64,000 nt of DNA from the NCBI GenBank assembly GCA_003342815.1, contig PTEX01000192.1, positions 1,170,356-1,234,355 of the forward strand, in the 5' to 3' direction. Position numbers and translations under genes: made by a program. The notes beneath the pieces are model-generated. The model did not search any database. It was not told the DNA's origin and saw only the letters and a list, made by a program, of their open reading frames with translations. The stretch comes from Eudromia elegans. Its lineage: Eukaryota; Chordata; Aves; Tinamiformes; Tinamidae. Of this stretch, positions 12,401 through 23,830 are shown one piece after another (the first letter of the stretch is position 1; each line of letters begins with the position of its first letter).

Positions 12401-14410
12401 GGGCCAAACGAGCTATTGGATTTCTGCTGCTTACTAAAGCTATCGTGCTCTTTATTCCCCTCTGTCTGTGGCATCTTCACCGAATGCAGAGCATAAACGA
12501 GGAGAAATATTTCCTAACAAAAAATCAAAACAATATCCTGGAACAGACCCTAAATAGAGGAACTTTGTAAAGTGTTTTCGGTTCCTGTCTGAGCTGTAGA
12601 TTTCACTAAAGGAATAGGGCTTGTTTTGTCTGTGGTGGTGTTGTTTCCGTTCGTTAGCTCAGTGTAATACTGCAAGTAGAAACACCACTAATGAGCGTCT
12701 TCTCCGCTGCTGTGATGGGGATGTGGCAACCAGTGCACGGGGAGGGGATTTGCAGAGGTGTTCATGTGTTCCCCTGCAGATGCTCTAAGTGAAGGTAAAA
12801 CAGCCAGAGAGGTGGCTGATCCCACGAGTGTGCTTTTATGTCCCATTACTAGGATCTGGATACTGGGATTGGTATTTGGGTGCAGAAATCAGAAGTCTGT
12901 AAGGGCAGTTTGTGTGTCCTGTAAGGCGAGGGATTAGAATAGATGGAATAGAAGCAGGGGATTCAGCTGTTGCGTTGCCTCCTCCACGGGGGCACTAACA
13001 TAGTTTCAGTTACTCCGGATCTGACACCATTCACAGGCATTTGGGTGGTTCTGCCTCCTGCCCCGAGGCACCCGGCGGCAGCAGCCCGGGAAGGGTCCAT
13101 TGCCCCCAGCAGTGGCCTGGGACGGACAGGACTGCTGCTCCTGTGTTTTCTGCACTTTTTGCATTGTTACCCACAGAATAAATCCTCTTTTCCCCTGTTC
13201 CATCTATTCCATCTTCTTGAGAAAGTGTAAAAGGGCTGTGCTTCTGTCTCTGTACACCCACAATTCAAATGCCTTTTGGTAGGATGCATGAATTTCAAAT
13301 GCGGAGCAGGGTTTGCTGATGATAACTCAGGGGGAAAAAAGATAAAACCAGGGACAACTGTTTGAGGTTTCATCGTTCCTCCCTGCTCCTTCCTGATGTG
13401 CAGTTGCATTTTGCAGGCGCTTGCGCAGGGCGGCCCCGCTGCTGGGCTGCAGCGGGTAAGGGGAGAGCTGCAGGCCGAATCCCTTGTTTGTGTAAGCTTG
13501 GTGCTTTCCTCCTCTCTCCCTAAATGTAATATTGATTTTCCTGTCACTTGGCAAGTCCTCTTAGATTTGCCATATCAAAGAACCCGGGAGAGGGAGAAGT
13601 TCTGATCTTGTGTCTTGTTTCTCTCATCTACCAGTCCAGGAGTGTCTGTCCACCTCTTCTCTTAAACACGAGCAGAGATCTGATTTTGCATTCCTGTAAA
13701 GCTGCTGCTTTCCAAGTCCAGCTCGCTCGGCCTGCAGGAACGCACACGCTGCAGTGATGGAGCGTAACCCCACGGCTTGCTGGGCTTCCTGGGAGGAAGC
13801 TCTCTGCAGAGGCTCCCGCTGCAGCGCTTGTAGGCATTGCTAACGCTCTGCGTGGCAGCACTAACATATGCATACGTGCTAAATATAGAATGCAAATTAA
13901 CCTGTGCAGCGCTGCAATCATTTTTCTGGGTATTGTAGTCATGGAGATTCATTTATCATCGTTTCTAGGCAATCAAATGCAGCGAAATATGAGATAAGCC
14001 TAGGGAAAAAAATTACTTTAATGCTGATTTTTGGGACATTTATTATTTTATGCCTGCATCAATTCAAATGCAGACCTATCATTTTCTTATTTTGATGTGT
14101 TTGTATTTCTGGTGGTTGTTGGATCTTGCTAACACTGGAAGGCCGTTTAGCAGCAGAGCAGGTTTTGATCTGTGACTCAAATGTGTGGGCCCACGGAAGC
14201 CAATTGCTTCTAAGAAGTGCAGGTGTCCGTGTATAATATGAAAGAACAGACAGCCACCATTGAAAAATGTGTTACGTAAGTATGGTTAGGGACATGGGGA
14301 CACTGTGTTAGACATGAGAGCAGGAGGGATGTGCCACAGCATGTGGTACCTGCAGGGTTGAAACTGCTGGGACCTTCTTTTAGACTGCCCTGAGTAGCAA
14401 CGTGGCAAAG
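9440..14410. other. Non-coding stretch, no gene recognised
   Basis: Mixed composition. A strong acceptor-like tract ends at about 11978-11984 and is followed by a 72-codon frame (11995-12210) with no donor or nearby polyadenylation signal. The region around 12230-12310 is AT-rich with TTAATTAG-type motifs. GC-richer patches lie near 11.7, 13.1 and 13.4 kb. No repeat is recognisable until the CR1 at 14412. Confidence 0.55.
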
Positions 14411-14411
14411 T

Positions 14412-14892
14412 GAGGGGGCTAGAGATCAGCTGGTCCAACTCCCTGCTCCAGCAGGGACACCCAGAGCACGGGGCACAGGGTGGCATCCAGGCGGGTTTGG
14501 AAGTTCTCCAGAGCAGGAGACTCCACAGCCTCTCTGGGCAGCCAGTTCCAGGGCTCTGTCACCCTCACAGGAAAGAAGTTCTTCCTCACATGGACATCGA
14601 ACTGCCTGGGTTTCGACTTGCACCCATTACCCCATGTCCTATCACTGGCCACCACTGAGAAGAGCTCTATGCTGAACCCTCTCTAGGAGCTTCACGTCCC
14701 TCCTGTACTGGGGAGCCCTGAACTGCCCCCATTACTCCAGGTGTGGCCTCACCAGGGCTGAGCAGAGGGCCAGGATCCCCTCCCTTGACCTGCTGATGCA
14801 GCCAGGACCCCATTGGCCTTCTTGGCCACAAGGGCACATTGCTGCCTCATGGATAACTTGTCAACCAGGACTCCCAAATTCCTCTCCAAAAA
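14412..14892 (-). mobile_element. CR1 LINE, 5'-truncated 3'-end fragment
   Basis: The plus strand reads as the reverse complement of the 3' part of an avian chicken-repeat-1 retrotransposon. Read on the minus strand, the segment encodes the last part of the reverse-transcriptase ORF. The hallmark C-terminal motif RKNFFPVRVTEPWNWLPRE is followed by a VESPALENFQTRLDA-type end, lying within 14419-14655. The other end contains the familiar stretch meaning 'subject to clearance, protein then untranslated end' of CR1, ending near 14892 by 5' truncation, which is typical of CR1. Compared with full copies, a block of roughly 150-250 bases is missing around 14668-14700, so this copy carries an internal deletion. 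The terminal octamer microsatellite of CR1 is not visible at 14412. The fragment cannot move by itself. Confidence 0.93.
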
Positions 14893-15283
14893 TCCAAAAA
14901 AGAAATGTCCTTGCAGTCAGCGTGGCTGGACTAGTAGCACCAGACATGCTCCGTTTGGCACAAAGCGTCTGAATATGGAGGCAAACGGCGCTGAGCTCGT
15001 GAATTATTAAAGGAAAATACCCATTTGTATCAAAGTTCCGAGTGAGGCGCCCTACCTGCTTTGCTTGCTCTTGTGTCTGATGGAGAGGTGAGTCTGGAAT
15101 AAGGCAGCGACTTGTTTCATCACCGCGTCGGGCAGCGCTGGGTCTGAGCCCCCATGTGAGAGACTGAATCCGTTGCACGGAGCGAGTTTCTGATGAAAAT
15201 AAAAAATCCTCTCCTTTGTTTAATGTCCTTGAAGTAAACCTGCAGATCTCAATAGTGAAGGGAGTTTGTACTCTGCTTTTGTC

Positions 15284-15300
15284 TTTTTTTTTTTTTTTTT
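15284..15300. repeat. Poly(T) run, 17 bases
   Basis: An uninterrupted T run just right of the CR1-containing region. No retroposon body ends here that I can recognise on the minus strand. Confidence 0.85.
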
Positions 15301-15329
15301 CCTGATGCAAATAAAGAGGAATCGAAGTA

Positions 15330-15560
15330 ATGTTAGCAGTTCTTCACTGCTGTAATCCTGAGCTTCATTTTGGCACAAATGCATGAAATAAACACAAGCC
15401 TGTTTGGAAGATGTAAACAGTGAGATTCAGTTCTGCAATAAAGGCATCAGGTTAAAGATTCATGAGGACATTTGTATATTATTTTGTTTTGTGTAATTAT
15501 CCAAGCCTTATGATTAACCTTTTTGCTTATTTAGAATAAAGCACTTACATAGGGATGTTG
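15330..15560. promoter_or_regulatory. AT-rich block resembling a conserved non-coding element
   Basis: CpG-free, AT-rich, non-repetitive sequence with transcription-factor-like words, including a TGTAAACA forkhead-type site near 15412 and several TTAT/ATTA cores. This texture is typical of vertebrate developmental enhancers, but conservation cannot be seen from one sequence. The motifs are observed; the enhancer role is inference. Confidence 0.25.
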
Positions 15561-16539
15561 TTGCAGTATGTTATGGATATATAGGAATTAAATTTCAAAG
15601 GTATGAAGGTTTTCTTTTTAATAATAGAGGCTTTTTTTTTCTTACTGTTTTCTTTCCCTCTGACATAAATTACTCTTTTGGTGGCAGGTTGAAGATGTTT
15701 TTACTTAAAAGTGGAAAAACTAAAAATTGAAAAACTTGCCTGCCGTTACTGTGACGTTTCAGTGTAAGCATCTTATAATGACAATGGGCGTTTTACTGAC
15801 TGAAAAGAGCCTTTGGAAAGAGGGGGTGATTTAGTTCCATCGTGAAGGTTTATGCTTCTATTCCAATGCTAGGCATCATATTATTGAGCTTTTGGGATGG
15901 ATATGTTTGTTGATACAAAGTAACCCAAACTGAATCCAATGGTAATGCTTGTCCAAAGCCTGGTAGTTGCTTCCGGAAAAGGATTCTTTTTGGGTAACGC
16001 ATTCTTTAGCCATCATCTTAGTATTTCTTACTTACTTTTTCTTTGAATGCCACATTGTTGATACAGCCCTGAGGAAACTGAGCCTTGGGAATATCTGCGG
16101 AATAGAAGAGGATAAAAGCAGGTAGGGCAGAGCCCTGGATGGAGACGACAGGAGAGCCGCCAGTGCAGAGCTTTAATCTGGCCCAGCTTTGAGAGCAGAC
16201 CAGCCTTGTCTAAACACTCGCTTTGCTCATGTGCTGTGTTAACGTGTAGCATCTTAAATGCAGGGAAAAAAGCTCTTCTATGACCACTGAATTGCTGGAA
16301 GAGTAAAGTGTAAGGTAATTTGGTATAATGATCCCTGGAAATGTATGCACACAAGGTGGTTGCTTTATTTCTAGCTGCCTTTTCTGAACTGATTGCTTTG
16401 CTATGCTGCAAATTTAATGTGTGAACAGGCCCCAATTAAATGAGGCTTGGACTGAAGTTTTGCCTCTCTCACTGCATGGTTTAGATGTTGCAGCCTGTGC
16501 TTTATCAATCGAGGATTTGTGGAAGGGAAAATTGCTTGT

Positions 16540-16770
16540 CTATTTTTTTCTTTAAGAGGGTTGTTAATTTTTGCTGCCTGACCAATCTCCTGCTGGCTGT
16601 ATCACCCCTCAACATTAATTTCCTTTATATGCAGGATGCAGATAAGTTCCCATGTTAGGCAAATAGCTCTATATTAACTTCTTTAATAAATCTGCTGCTT
16701 TGTTTGCCACATAATACTGTGGTATTGATCACTAAAAAGATTAAATATGTCTTTATCTTCCTGCACTTTC
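16540..16770. promoter_or_regulatory. AT-rich block resembling a conserved non-coding element
   Basis: Non-repetitive, almost CpG-free, with ATTAAT, TTAATAAAT and TTGATCACT-type words and balanced strands. It has no open frame of note. The texture matches conserved non-coding DNA, but no alignment is available to show constraint. Confidence 0.22.
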
Positions 16771-17989
16771 AAAAATTATTTGAACAAGTTAAGGAGATTT
16801 AAACTGCAATTCAGTTTATCACCTAAGGTAAAGATGTAGCATCACTGGGTACGTTTTATGAGAGTCTTTTGATCAGTGTCAGTGATTTCCTTTGGGTCAG
16901 GGGTGGTTTTATGGTAGGTCAAGTCTTCGCTCTGGACGTCTTTGCCAATGTGTGTCATTCCTCCTGCTCTCCAAAGAGAGGGATTCAGGCTGACCAGCCT
17001 CAGACGTCCCTGAGGCTCTGCTGTGGCTGCAGGACGGGCTCACTGAGAGTCCCACGTTCAGAAACTGCAGGAACTTGCCTCTCCAGTTCTTATTCCAAGT
17101 ACAAGTTACAGGCTTAAGCCTATTATTAGCTTGCATACAGAAAAAAAAAATTATCTAATTTGGCAAGTAACTCCTACAAATTGCTCATTATGCCTGTCTA
17201 TAAAACCTGAGCACCTCCGTGTTCAGGCCAGTTCTCAGGCTTGCTCTTAGTCACTGTCACGGGGTCTGTGTTAATCTGAGTGGAACTGGCAGATGCGGGG
17301 TGTGCTGGTTAATGTGCTAGCCAAAAAGTGGCACGAAGACGCTTTGCCAAGGGATAATACAGGATTTGTTTTCAGACGAGCAGACTTTGGGTTCAAGTGT
17401 TTTCCTTTCTTCCCGTGCCTACAGTGCCAGCTGCAGTCGCTGGGGGCTGAACTCCCATTCGGATACATCCAGGTCGCAACCTGCCCCTGGAGCTTCACGT
17501 GCCTGGCTGTGATTCCCGAACCTGTCCCAACCAGCATTAAGTTCATTCTTTCTTAAATGCAGTGTATTCTGTCTGCAGTTCATGGGTGAATAGGGATGGC
17601 TGTCGTGTTAGTGTATGGTGTAATGGTATAAATGGTTTCATTTACCATCCAGGGATTGAACTGAGAACTTCTCAATACCTTGTTTGGCTCTTGCTTTTCA
17701 CTTTTTTGTTTTTATTTTTTATTATTTGAACTCAAATTCAAAAAGAAAAGGAGTGAAGTCCACAAGTCCCTCCACCCAAATCCAAAGGCTAGACCCCCAA
17801 ATCCATCATTTCATGTGAGAGACCCCAGTAAAATGGAGACATACAGCAAACACCAGAGGGAAAGGTTCAGTTGTAGAGGAGAAATTATGATGCCTTCCTT
17901 TGGAAAAATGAGAAGATACAAACCAACAAACCCAGCTCATTCAGTATACGGAAGGTGACTGTCAGGTGTGTGAAAAAAATGACCAGAGT

Positions 17990-18016
17990 TTAAAAAAGAA
18001 AAAAAGAAAAAAAAAG
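17990..18016. repeat. A-rich purine tract
   Basis: Runs of A interrupted by single G bases. They create a lysine/phenylalanine-rich end in overlapping frames, which is one reason I do not believe the 161-codon minus frame that starts here. Confidence 0.8.
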
Positions 18017-21000
18017 ATGAGCAGCAGACAGAGATCGAGAGTAAGAGAGACCTTTAGCAGAGGCTGGAAGATGTGAAAATGAAGATATGAAACGAAACAG
18101 GAAACACTGAAGAGGTTTTGGGTGTGTAATGTGTGCCTGTGCCACCTGCTCGGAGAGGTGGTCTCTGCTTTCCTGGCTTAGTGCTGCCGTTTCCTCCAAG
18201 GGATGTGCTGACTGTGAAGTCTGGGAAAGCAGCGCAGGATTGGGGCCTAGCAGAGCAAACAATTGCCTAAGGAGCTGGCCTTTAATCGCTGCGAATAAGA
18301 ATTGAGACATTTCATCGTGAAATCGTGGACTGGTATATAGCAAATCTCCTTCTGTTTGCTGATGAAGGCTTGATATTGCAGTTGGGTTATAGAGCTGCAG
18401 TATTTCTCTCTGCTCATCTTTTGTGCTGCTCTGTGTGTAGAAATAATGAGTAAAATCAAATACCACAAAGAGCAAAAAGTGGCCAAGAAAAGCTCCCTGT
18501 CAGCATTTGTTCCAAGCGTAAAATAACGAGTTCCCAAACTAATTGCAGATGACTTTTAGAGATGTTTAGAGATTCATTTTTCTACTGAATTTCTCCTGAA
18601 TTAGGTAAATTTTCCTCCCAAGTCTCAATGCTAAGACTGCAGAGAGAAAATGATAGCAATTTTGGTCAAGTGAATGAATGAGGCTTGTATTTCTTTCTCC
18701 ATTAGAAGTCTCTGAGCTTGTGATTATGTTTTTGGCCTTTCTAAGCAGGAAGGGTAGAGGGTTGGAAGTGGAAGGAATGCCAGATCTCCGTGCGTGGCTG
18801 AGCCCTGTATTGGAGTGTCCCAACAGGCAGCAGCTGCACGCCTGCCTTGTGCAGCAAGTGTCACAGTGAGACGCTGCCCATGGAGATAATCGAATATGTT
18901 GGATGCAGAACTGGGAAGCTCTGAATGCATTTAACTGGAAGTCAGAAAGGAGCTGAGGAAGGATAAGCAGTGCAGAGACTGCCAAGATGCAACCTGCTTG
19001 TACTGCTTAATAATCAGGGTCTTGCCGTGGGACGAGTTCAGTGTAGAATAATTTGCACTTAATGTATATCTCTAATAAACAACACCACGTGTCTTCAATG
19101 GCTCTGTCACTGATGCACGAAGAGAACTGCTAAGTTTGAACCAATGGACATATTTTTTGCTAGTTACAGTTATTACTGGCACTGACAGAAAAAAAAAAGT
19201 TGAAGTTAATAATTCATGCATTTGGTGAGGAGGAATCATACCCTTTGTGATATAAAGCCAACTGGTGGTGGATTATGCTGTAGCCATGGAATTAGGACTA
19301 GAATACAGCCCTAGACTGGGTCAGTGGAGCTTTAGGTCTTCCTGTAAAGCCTGTCAACAAATGTAGTCCTTTTTATGTAATTGAAGAACAGATTGTGGAT
19401 GAAAGGCTGGAATCTTTCAGTTTGATGACTGTGGTTTTTGAGTTTTGTTTTCAGCAGATTCTGAGAATAACATAGAGCTCCACTGTATGAACTGGGACCT
19501 GACTGGTTGCTTCGTTTGGGAACCATTAGTGATGAGGGGCAGTTTAGCTGGACACCGAAATCTACCCCCAAACCTGCAATTCTTTTGTTCTGGCTGTGTG
19601 TCATACGTGATGCCAAAGAATGGGCCCTAGGGTGACATTTTTAATAGTTCCTACAGGATATTATTTTGATAGTTTGTATTCTCTTAATTTGCTTTCACTT
19701 GCTTTTGCAGGCCGAGTTCACAAGTGAGCGAAGTGTAATCACACTTGTTAGGTATTTCTGTTAATGCTTCTTTTTGTTTAATGCAAAGAAGCTCCAGGGT
19801 ACTTGACTTTCACATTGGAAAACGGTGTGTGAGAATCTTTTCTAATGTACTGTTTACACTGTGTGGAGCCAGGAAATGTGTTTTGGGCATTTCCAAAGCA
19901 AAGGAATGCTTTACACCTGACTTGGAAAGAGTGGTGTGCCTTGCTTAGAGAAACCCACACCATTAGGGGATTACGCTCAGTGCTAGTCGCTCAAATGACT
20001 TACATGTCATCAATTGTTTTGCAGCCTCAAGGCCATTTTATACATGGTTGGACAGTTGAGCATTTAAAACCGTTTTGGGAAGGGCTGGGAGCCATTGGAT
20101 TTCTTGCTATTGTGTCTGAAACGTTATAAGCAGCAGTTGTGTCCTGTGCATCTGAGAAATGTGGGTAGGTCGGCTCCTGCAGCCGCGGGCGGAGGGGCAG
20201 CTCTGCAGCTCCTCTGTGATGAGGCCTCGTTAGCCCCACTTAGTCCAGCCCGGTGACAAACGTGCCATCTGCTTCGCCTGGCATCTTGGATCCTGCCAGG
20301 GCTGCGGCAAAGCCTCCCCCATGGGTGCAAGGAGCACCCAGCTCCTGCAAGTGCTTTAGCAGAGGTGACGGCGTCGGATGGGCACGAGCCTTGCACAAGT
20401 ATCACACAGGGTGTCCGCAGCGTGAGCAGTGAAGCAGGGAGGAAACGCACCCTAATCACACCGTGAGTTCTGGGAGGTTATTTCAAGAAAGCAGATATTT
20501 GGAACACAGTAATGGAAATAACACTCAGGGGAAGTTGGCCAGAAAGGCATCACTCAGAGCAGCTGAAGTCAGCTGTGGAGATCTTGGATATAAACTCCAG
20601 AGCCCTGGGCTAGCGCTAGTTGCAAGTGGACTATGGAGAATCGCCACTGGAGCAGATTATTGTGGGATGGTTTCTTGAACCTTCATGGCAGCAGTTAAAG
20701 TCACCTTGCCCGGGACGGGATTCTGAACCAAACAGCTGAAAGGTCCCAGCTGATATTCCTGATCTATTTAAAGAGGAAAGCTAAGCAGAAGGAAACAGCA
20801 GTGTAGGTTGTGACAGCAAGAATCCCTTCTAATAAAAATGTTATTGAGGGCTCATTCAGGAGGCACAGGGAGTGAGGCATTTTTGTTCTATCTGAGAAAC
20901 ACATAAAGCAGAAAAGCATTGTTTAACTGGCTGGAAGATCTGAGTTGAGTAGTTTGAGATTTTAATGAGTCAGGAATATGGAGCACAAATACCCCGATAT

Positions 21001-22439
21001 TTCAGCTCAGGAAAGCTGCTTGCCTTTTTGGGCTGCGATGCCGTGGTGTATGGGAATGCTAAAAATACTGCCCTAGAGTCCTCTTGTCAAAACGGGTTTC
21101 TTTTCTCCTTAAAACTGCGGGTAACAAAACGGAGTTTCCAAAATCGGAAGCTATGTTCATGTGCAGCATAAAGTGTGCAAATGAACTTAGGTTGAAAAAT
21201 AAAAACCACATTGAAAACGTTTGCAGAGTGATGCGTGTAGCTGTAGCTACAGCCGCCTGCTCCTGCAGTCTGCGCGGTGGTTATGGAGCGCTCAGTTACG
21301 GACAGAAGTAGGGATGAAATTGGCCAATTTATATCCAGTGATATTTTAGATTTTTAAATTTCCATTTATTTTGTGTGTGGAACCTTGGGAAGCTTCAGCC
21401 TGCAGTGCGGCTGGGGTTGCCCTCCGACCCGGTTTGATCCCCAGGGGTGACCGTGGTTCGCGCCTCGCTCCCTGCCCTTGGGGCAGTGCGGGCAGCCCCA
21501 GCGGGCTCGGGGCTCTCAGGGTTTGCCCTGGAGGGCTCCGACCGCAGGGAGAGGGTTTCCCCTCCCTTGTTCTCCAACAATCTACTGCTTGCTAAAGTTT
21601 CATGGAGCGAAACAGGTCTGCGGATTTATATGTGTGTATAAAAAATATAGTATTTATGAGGAAAATTTCTCTTTCTGGTCTTGGTAAGCTGTTAGATAAA
21701 ACACTGTGACTCCCTTTCTGATTTCAGGTCCCATTATTTCTTTCTCTTCCTTTTAAAACTGAGTAACGGGTGTTGTCACTGCTGATTCCCCGTTACAACA
21801 GGGCTTCTCTTGCAGTCCTGTTCGGAGCAATAACGTCTCCGCTTGGCCATGGCTGCCTTGACAGACTGAGTAGTTTTCCACAAGCTCTGAGGGAGCATAA
21901 GGTCTTCCAAAGGGGTATTTGGATGTCAGTTACAATTCTGTAGCTGCTCCTTAGCCCTCTGGTAAGGATGGACATTAGAGGGCAAAGGGAAAGTGGTGGC
22001 CAGTATTGTCTTTTTGGGAAGAAAAAGCACTTCAGTGTTTACAAAAGTCATGTGTCAGTGGCACAGAATGATCAGCTTCTTATTTTTACTTGAGACTTGA
22101 AATTGTTTCAGTTCAAAAATAGAAGAATTACATAATAAAGTCCTGACACTAAATTCGGAAGGGATTATACCGAAGAGAAAGCCCCATTCATTGCACAGAA
22201 ATCCTGTGCCGGCAGAAGCTCCGAATCTGTCCCGCGGACTGAATGGATGCGGGACCTGCTGCCCGATGGACCGCGCCGCGGCCTGACAGAGGCTCTTTGT
22301 TTAATGACTTTTATACTTTGGCAAAATTTGTACAGCTTACTTTGCTAATAAAGACTGTTTATTAGAGCTAGGGTGCCTTCAGCAAGGCGTGTTAGAGGCT
22401 TATTGGTTTTGAGAGCTTCTTTAACATTCTTCACAAACA

Positions 22440-22800
22440 AAATCAAAGCCTTTTATTAAAATAAGTGCATTTTTCTTTTTGTTTTGTCCTTGAAAACAAC
22501 AGTCCCAAAATGCTTTAAAATGCATCAGGAAGATTGAAAATGGCAAAACTCGTTATCTGGAAAAGGCACCCACATTGTTTTCCTCTTGCATAGGTGCTGT
22601 CTAGCACCGTGCCTGACGGTCGGCCTTGGTCTCTCAAATGATACATACCAATTAATTGGCCTTCCTATCTGGCATTCATCTAAGATGTAAATATGGGATA
22701 CAACTGCAACTCAGATTAATCTGAAATTTAATATCTGGTTGTAATGAGGATTGCTAAAGCTGTCTGGCTAATTTAATTGCCATAATTGTTATAAAGTTAC
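22440..22800. promoter_or_regulatory. AT-rich block with homeodomain-type palindrome, possible enhancer
   Basis: A long AT-rich, non-repetitive block containing a perfect 12-base palindrome CCAATTAATTGG at 22648-22659 and further TTAAT, TAATTT and AGATTAAT cores on both sides. The palindrome carries two overlapping TAAT/ATTA homeodomain cores. The block has no meaningful open frame. The motifs are seen; enhancer function and conservation are inference. Confidence 0.28.
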
Positions 22801-23519
22801 TACTTTTATGTTGAAGTCTGATGTAATGAGTGCTGAGTCACCTCTGCTTTGGCAGACATTTAGAATAAAAAGATTCATAGGCCTGGGTTGAAAACCTGTA
22901 GAAGAGGAGGGTTTCTGTGACTTTCTCTCTTTCGGAATGTTGCTGGAGGGGAATGAATGAAATATGGATGTATGCAGCAATATACCAGCCCTATCATCTA
23001 CCAGTGAGGATCAGCATGAAAAAGCAAATGGTTCTTTTATTGGACTGAATTATTGTTACTTATTTACAGGACTGAAATAGTTCCCTTCATAAAAAGAGAG
23101 AAGAAAAGGCCTTCAGCAAGGTCTTCTCGGAGAGAAGGGTTTATTTATGAAGTCTCCCTGGGATAATGTGGGATGATTCACTGTTTCTGCTGCTTGCCAG
23201 AAGTGACTCTGGCAGATTAGGAGGATCAAAGCTGCTGAGGGGCCGCGTAGCTCCTCCAAGGGAGCCAGGCACCTGGCTCTGCCCGAGGGCACGAGCAGCA
23301 GCCTCCGTTCCTGGTGCGTGAGAGCCAACGGCTGCTTCCCGCCTATTCCTGAGGCCGTCCATAGCCGCCTCATCCGTCAGGGAGGTTCTGGTGGGATATA
23401 AGGGTCCTGACATTCCTGCTCCTTCCTGGTGTACGAGCTTAGAATTTTTCTGTGCCTGCTGCAGCAAGAGGCGGGCGTCACTCTATCAGCTAAAATAACC
23501 AACCTCGCTTGCTTGACCG

Positions 23520-23830
23520 TGGAGATGCGCCTCCTGCCCGGGCCCCTCGGAAGGGCAGAGCCGGCGCAGGGGCAGCGGCTGCCGGGACGTGCTCCGTCCT
23601 CGCCTCCACGTGGAAGGAGAACGCCCCTTGTAGCCTGCTCTCCGCTTGCAGGGGTTTTCCCATTTCCCGGTCAGACCTGAAACTTCGTTTGCTTTGTCCG
23701 TGGCCGAGCCGGGACCCGTCATCTGCAGGGACTCGTGCGCCGCGGGAGCCCGGGAGGACCTTGCAGCGCTCGGGAGCAGCCTTTGCCCGGGGGTGTCCGT
23801 CATTCCTGTGACAGCGGAGCTCTATTAATA
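23520..23830. other. CpG-island-like patch
   Basis: Roughly 300 bases, GC-rich, with CpG dinucleotides throughout and no repeat identity. All three plus frames are partly open across it, as expected from the composition. It could mark a promoter or regulatory island, but no core promoter element or linked gene is recognisable. Confidence 0.4.

Larger units (their letters stand above)
14895..22430. other. Non-coding stretch with conserved-looking AT-rich blocks
   Basis: No gene recognised. Contents include a 17-base T run (15284), AT-rich blocks at 15330-15560 and 16540-16770, an A/purine-rich tract at 17990-18016 and a small CpG-rich patch at 21420-21560. At 19711-19723 a strong acceptor (TTTTGCAG) is followed 13 bases later by GTGAGC, a microexon-like arrangement that is probably coincidental. 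Minus frames of 135-161 codons at 16.0-16.4 and 18.0-18.5 kb have no recognisable domain. Confidence 0.55.

Noticed and set aside
17990-18475. 161-codon minus-strand open frame
   Set aside because: Its C-terminal end is the translation of an A-rich purine tract. The rest overlaps another minus frame and shows no recognisable feature.
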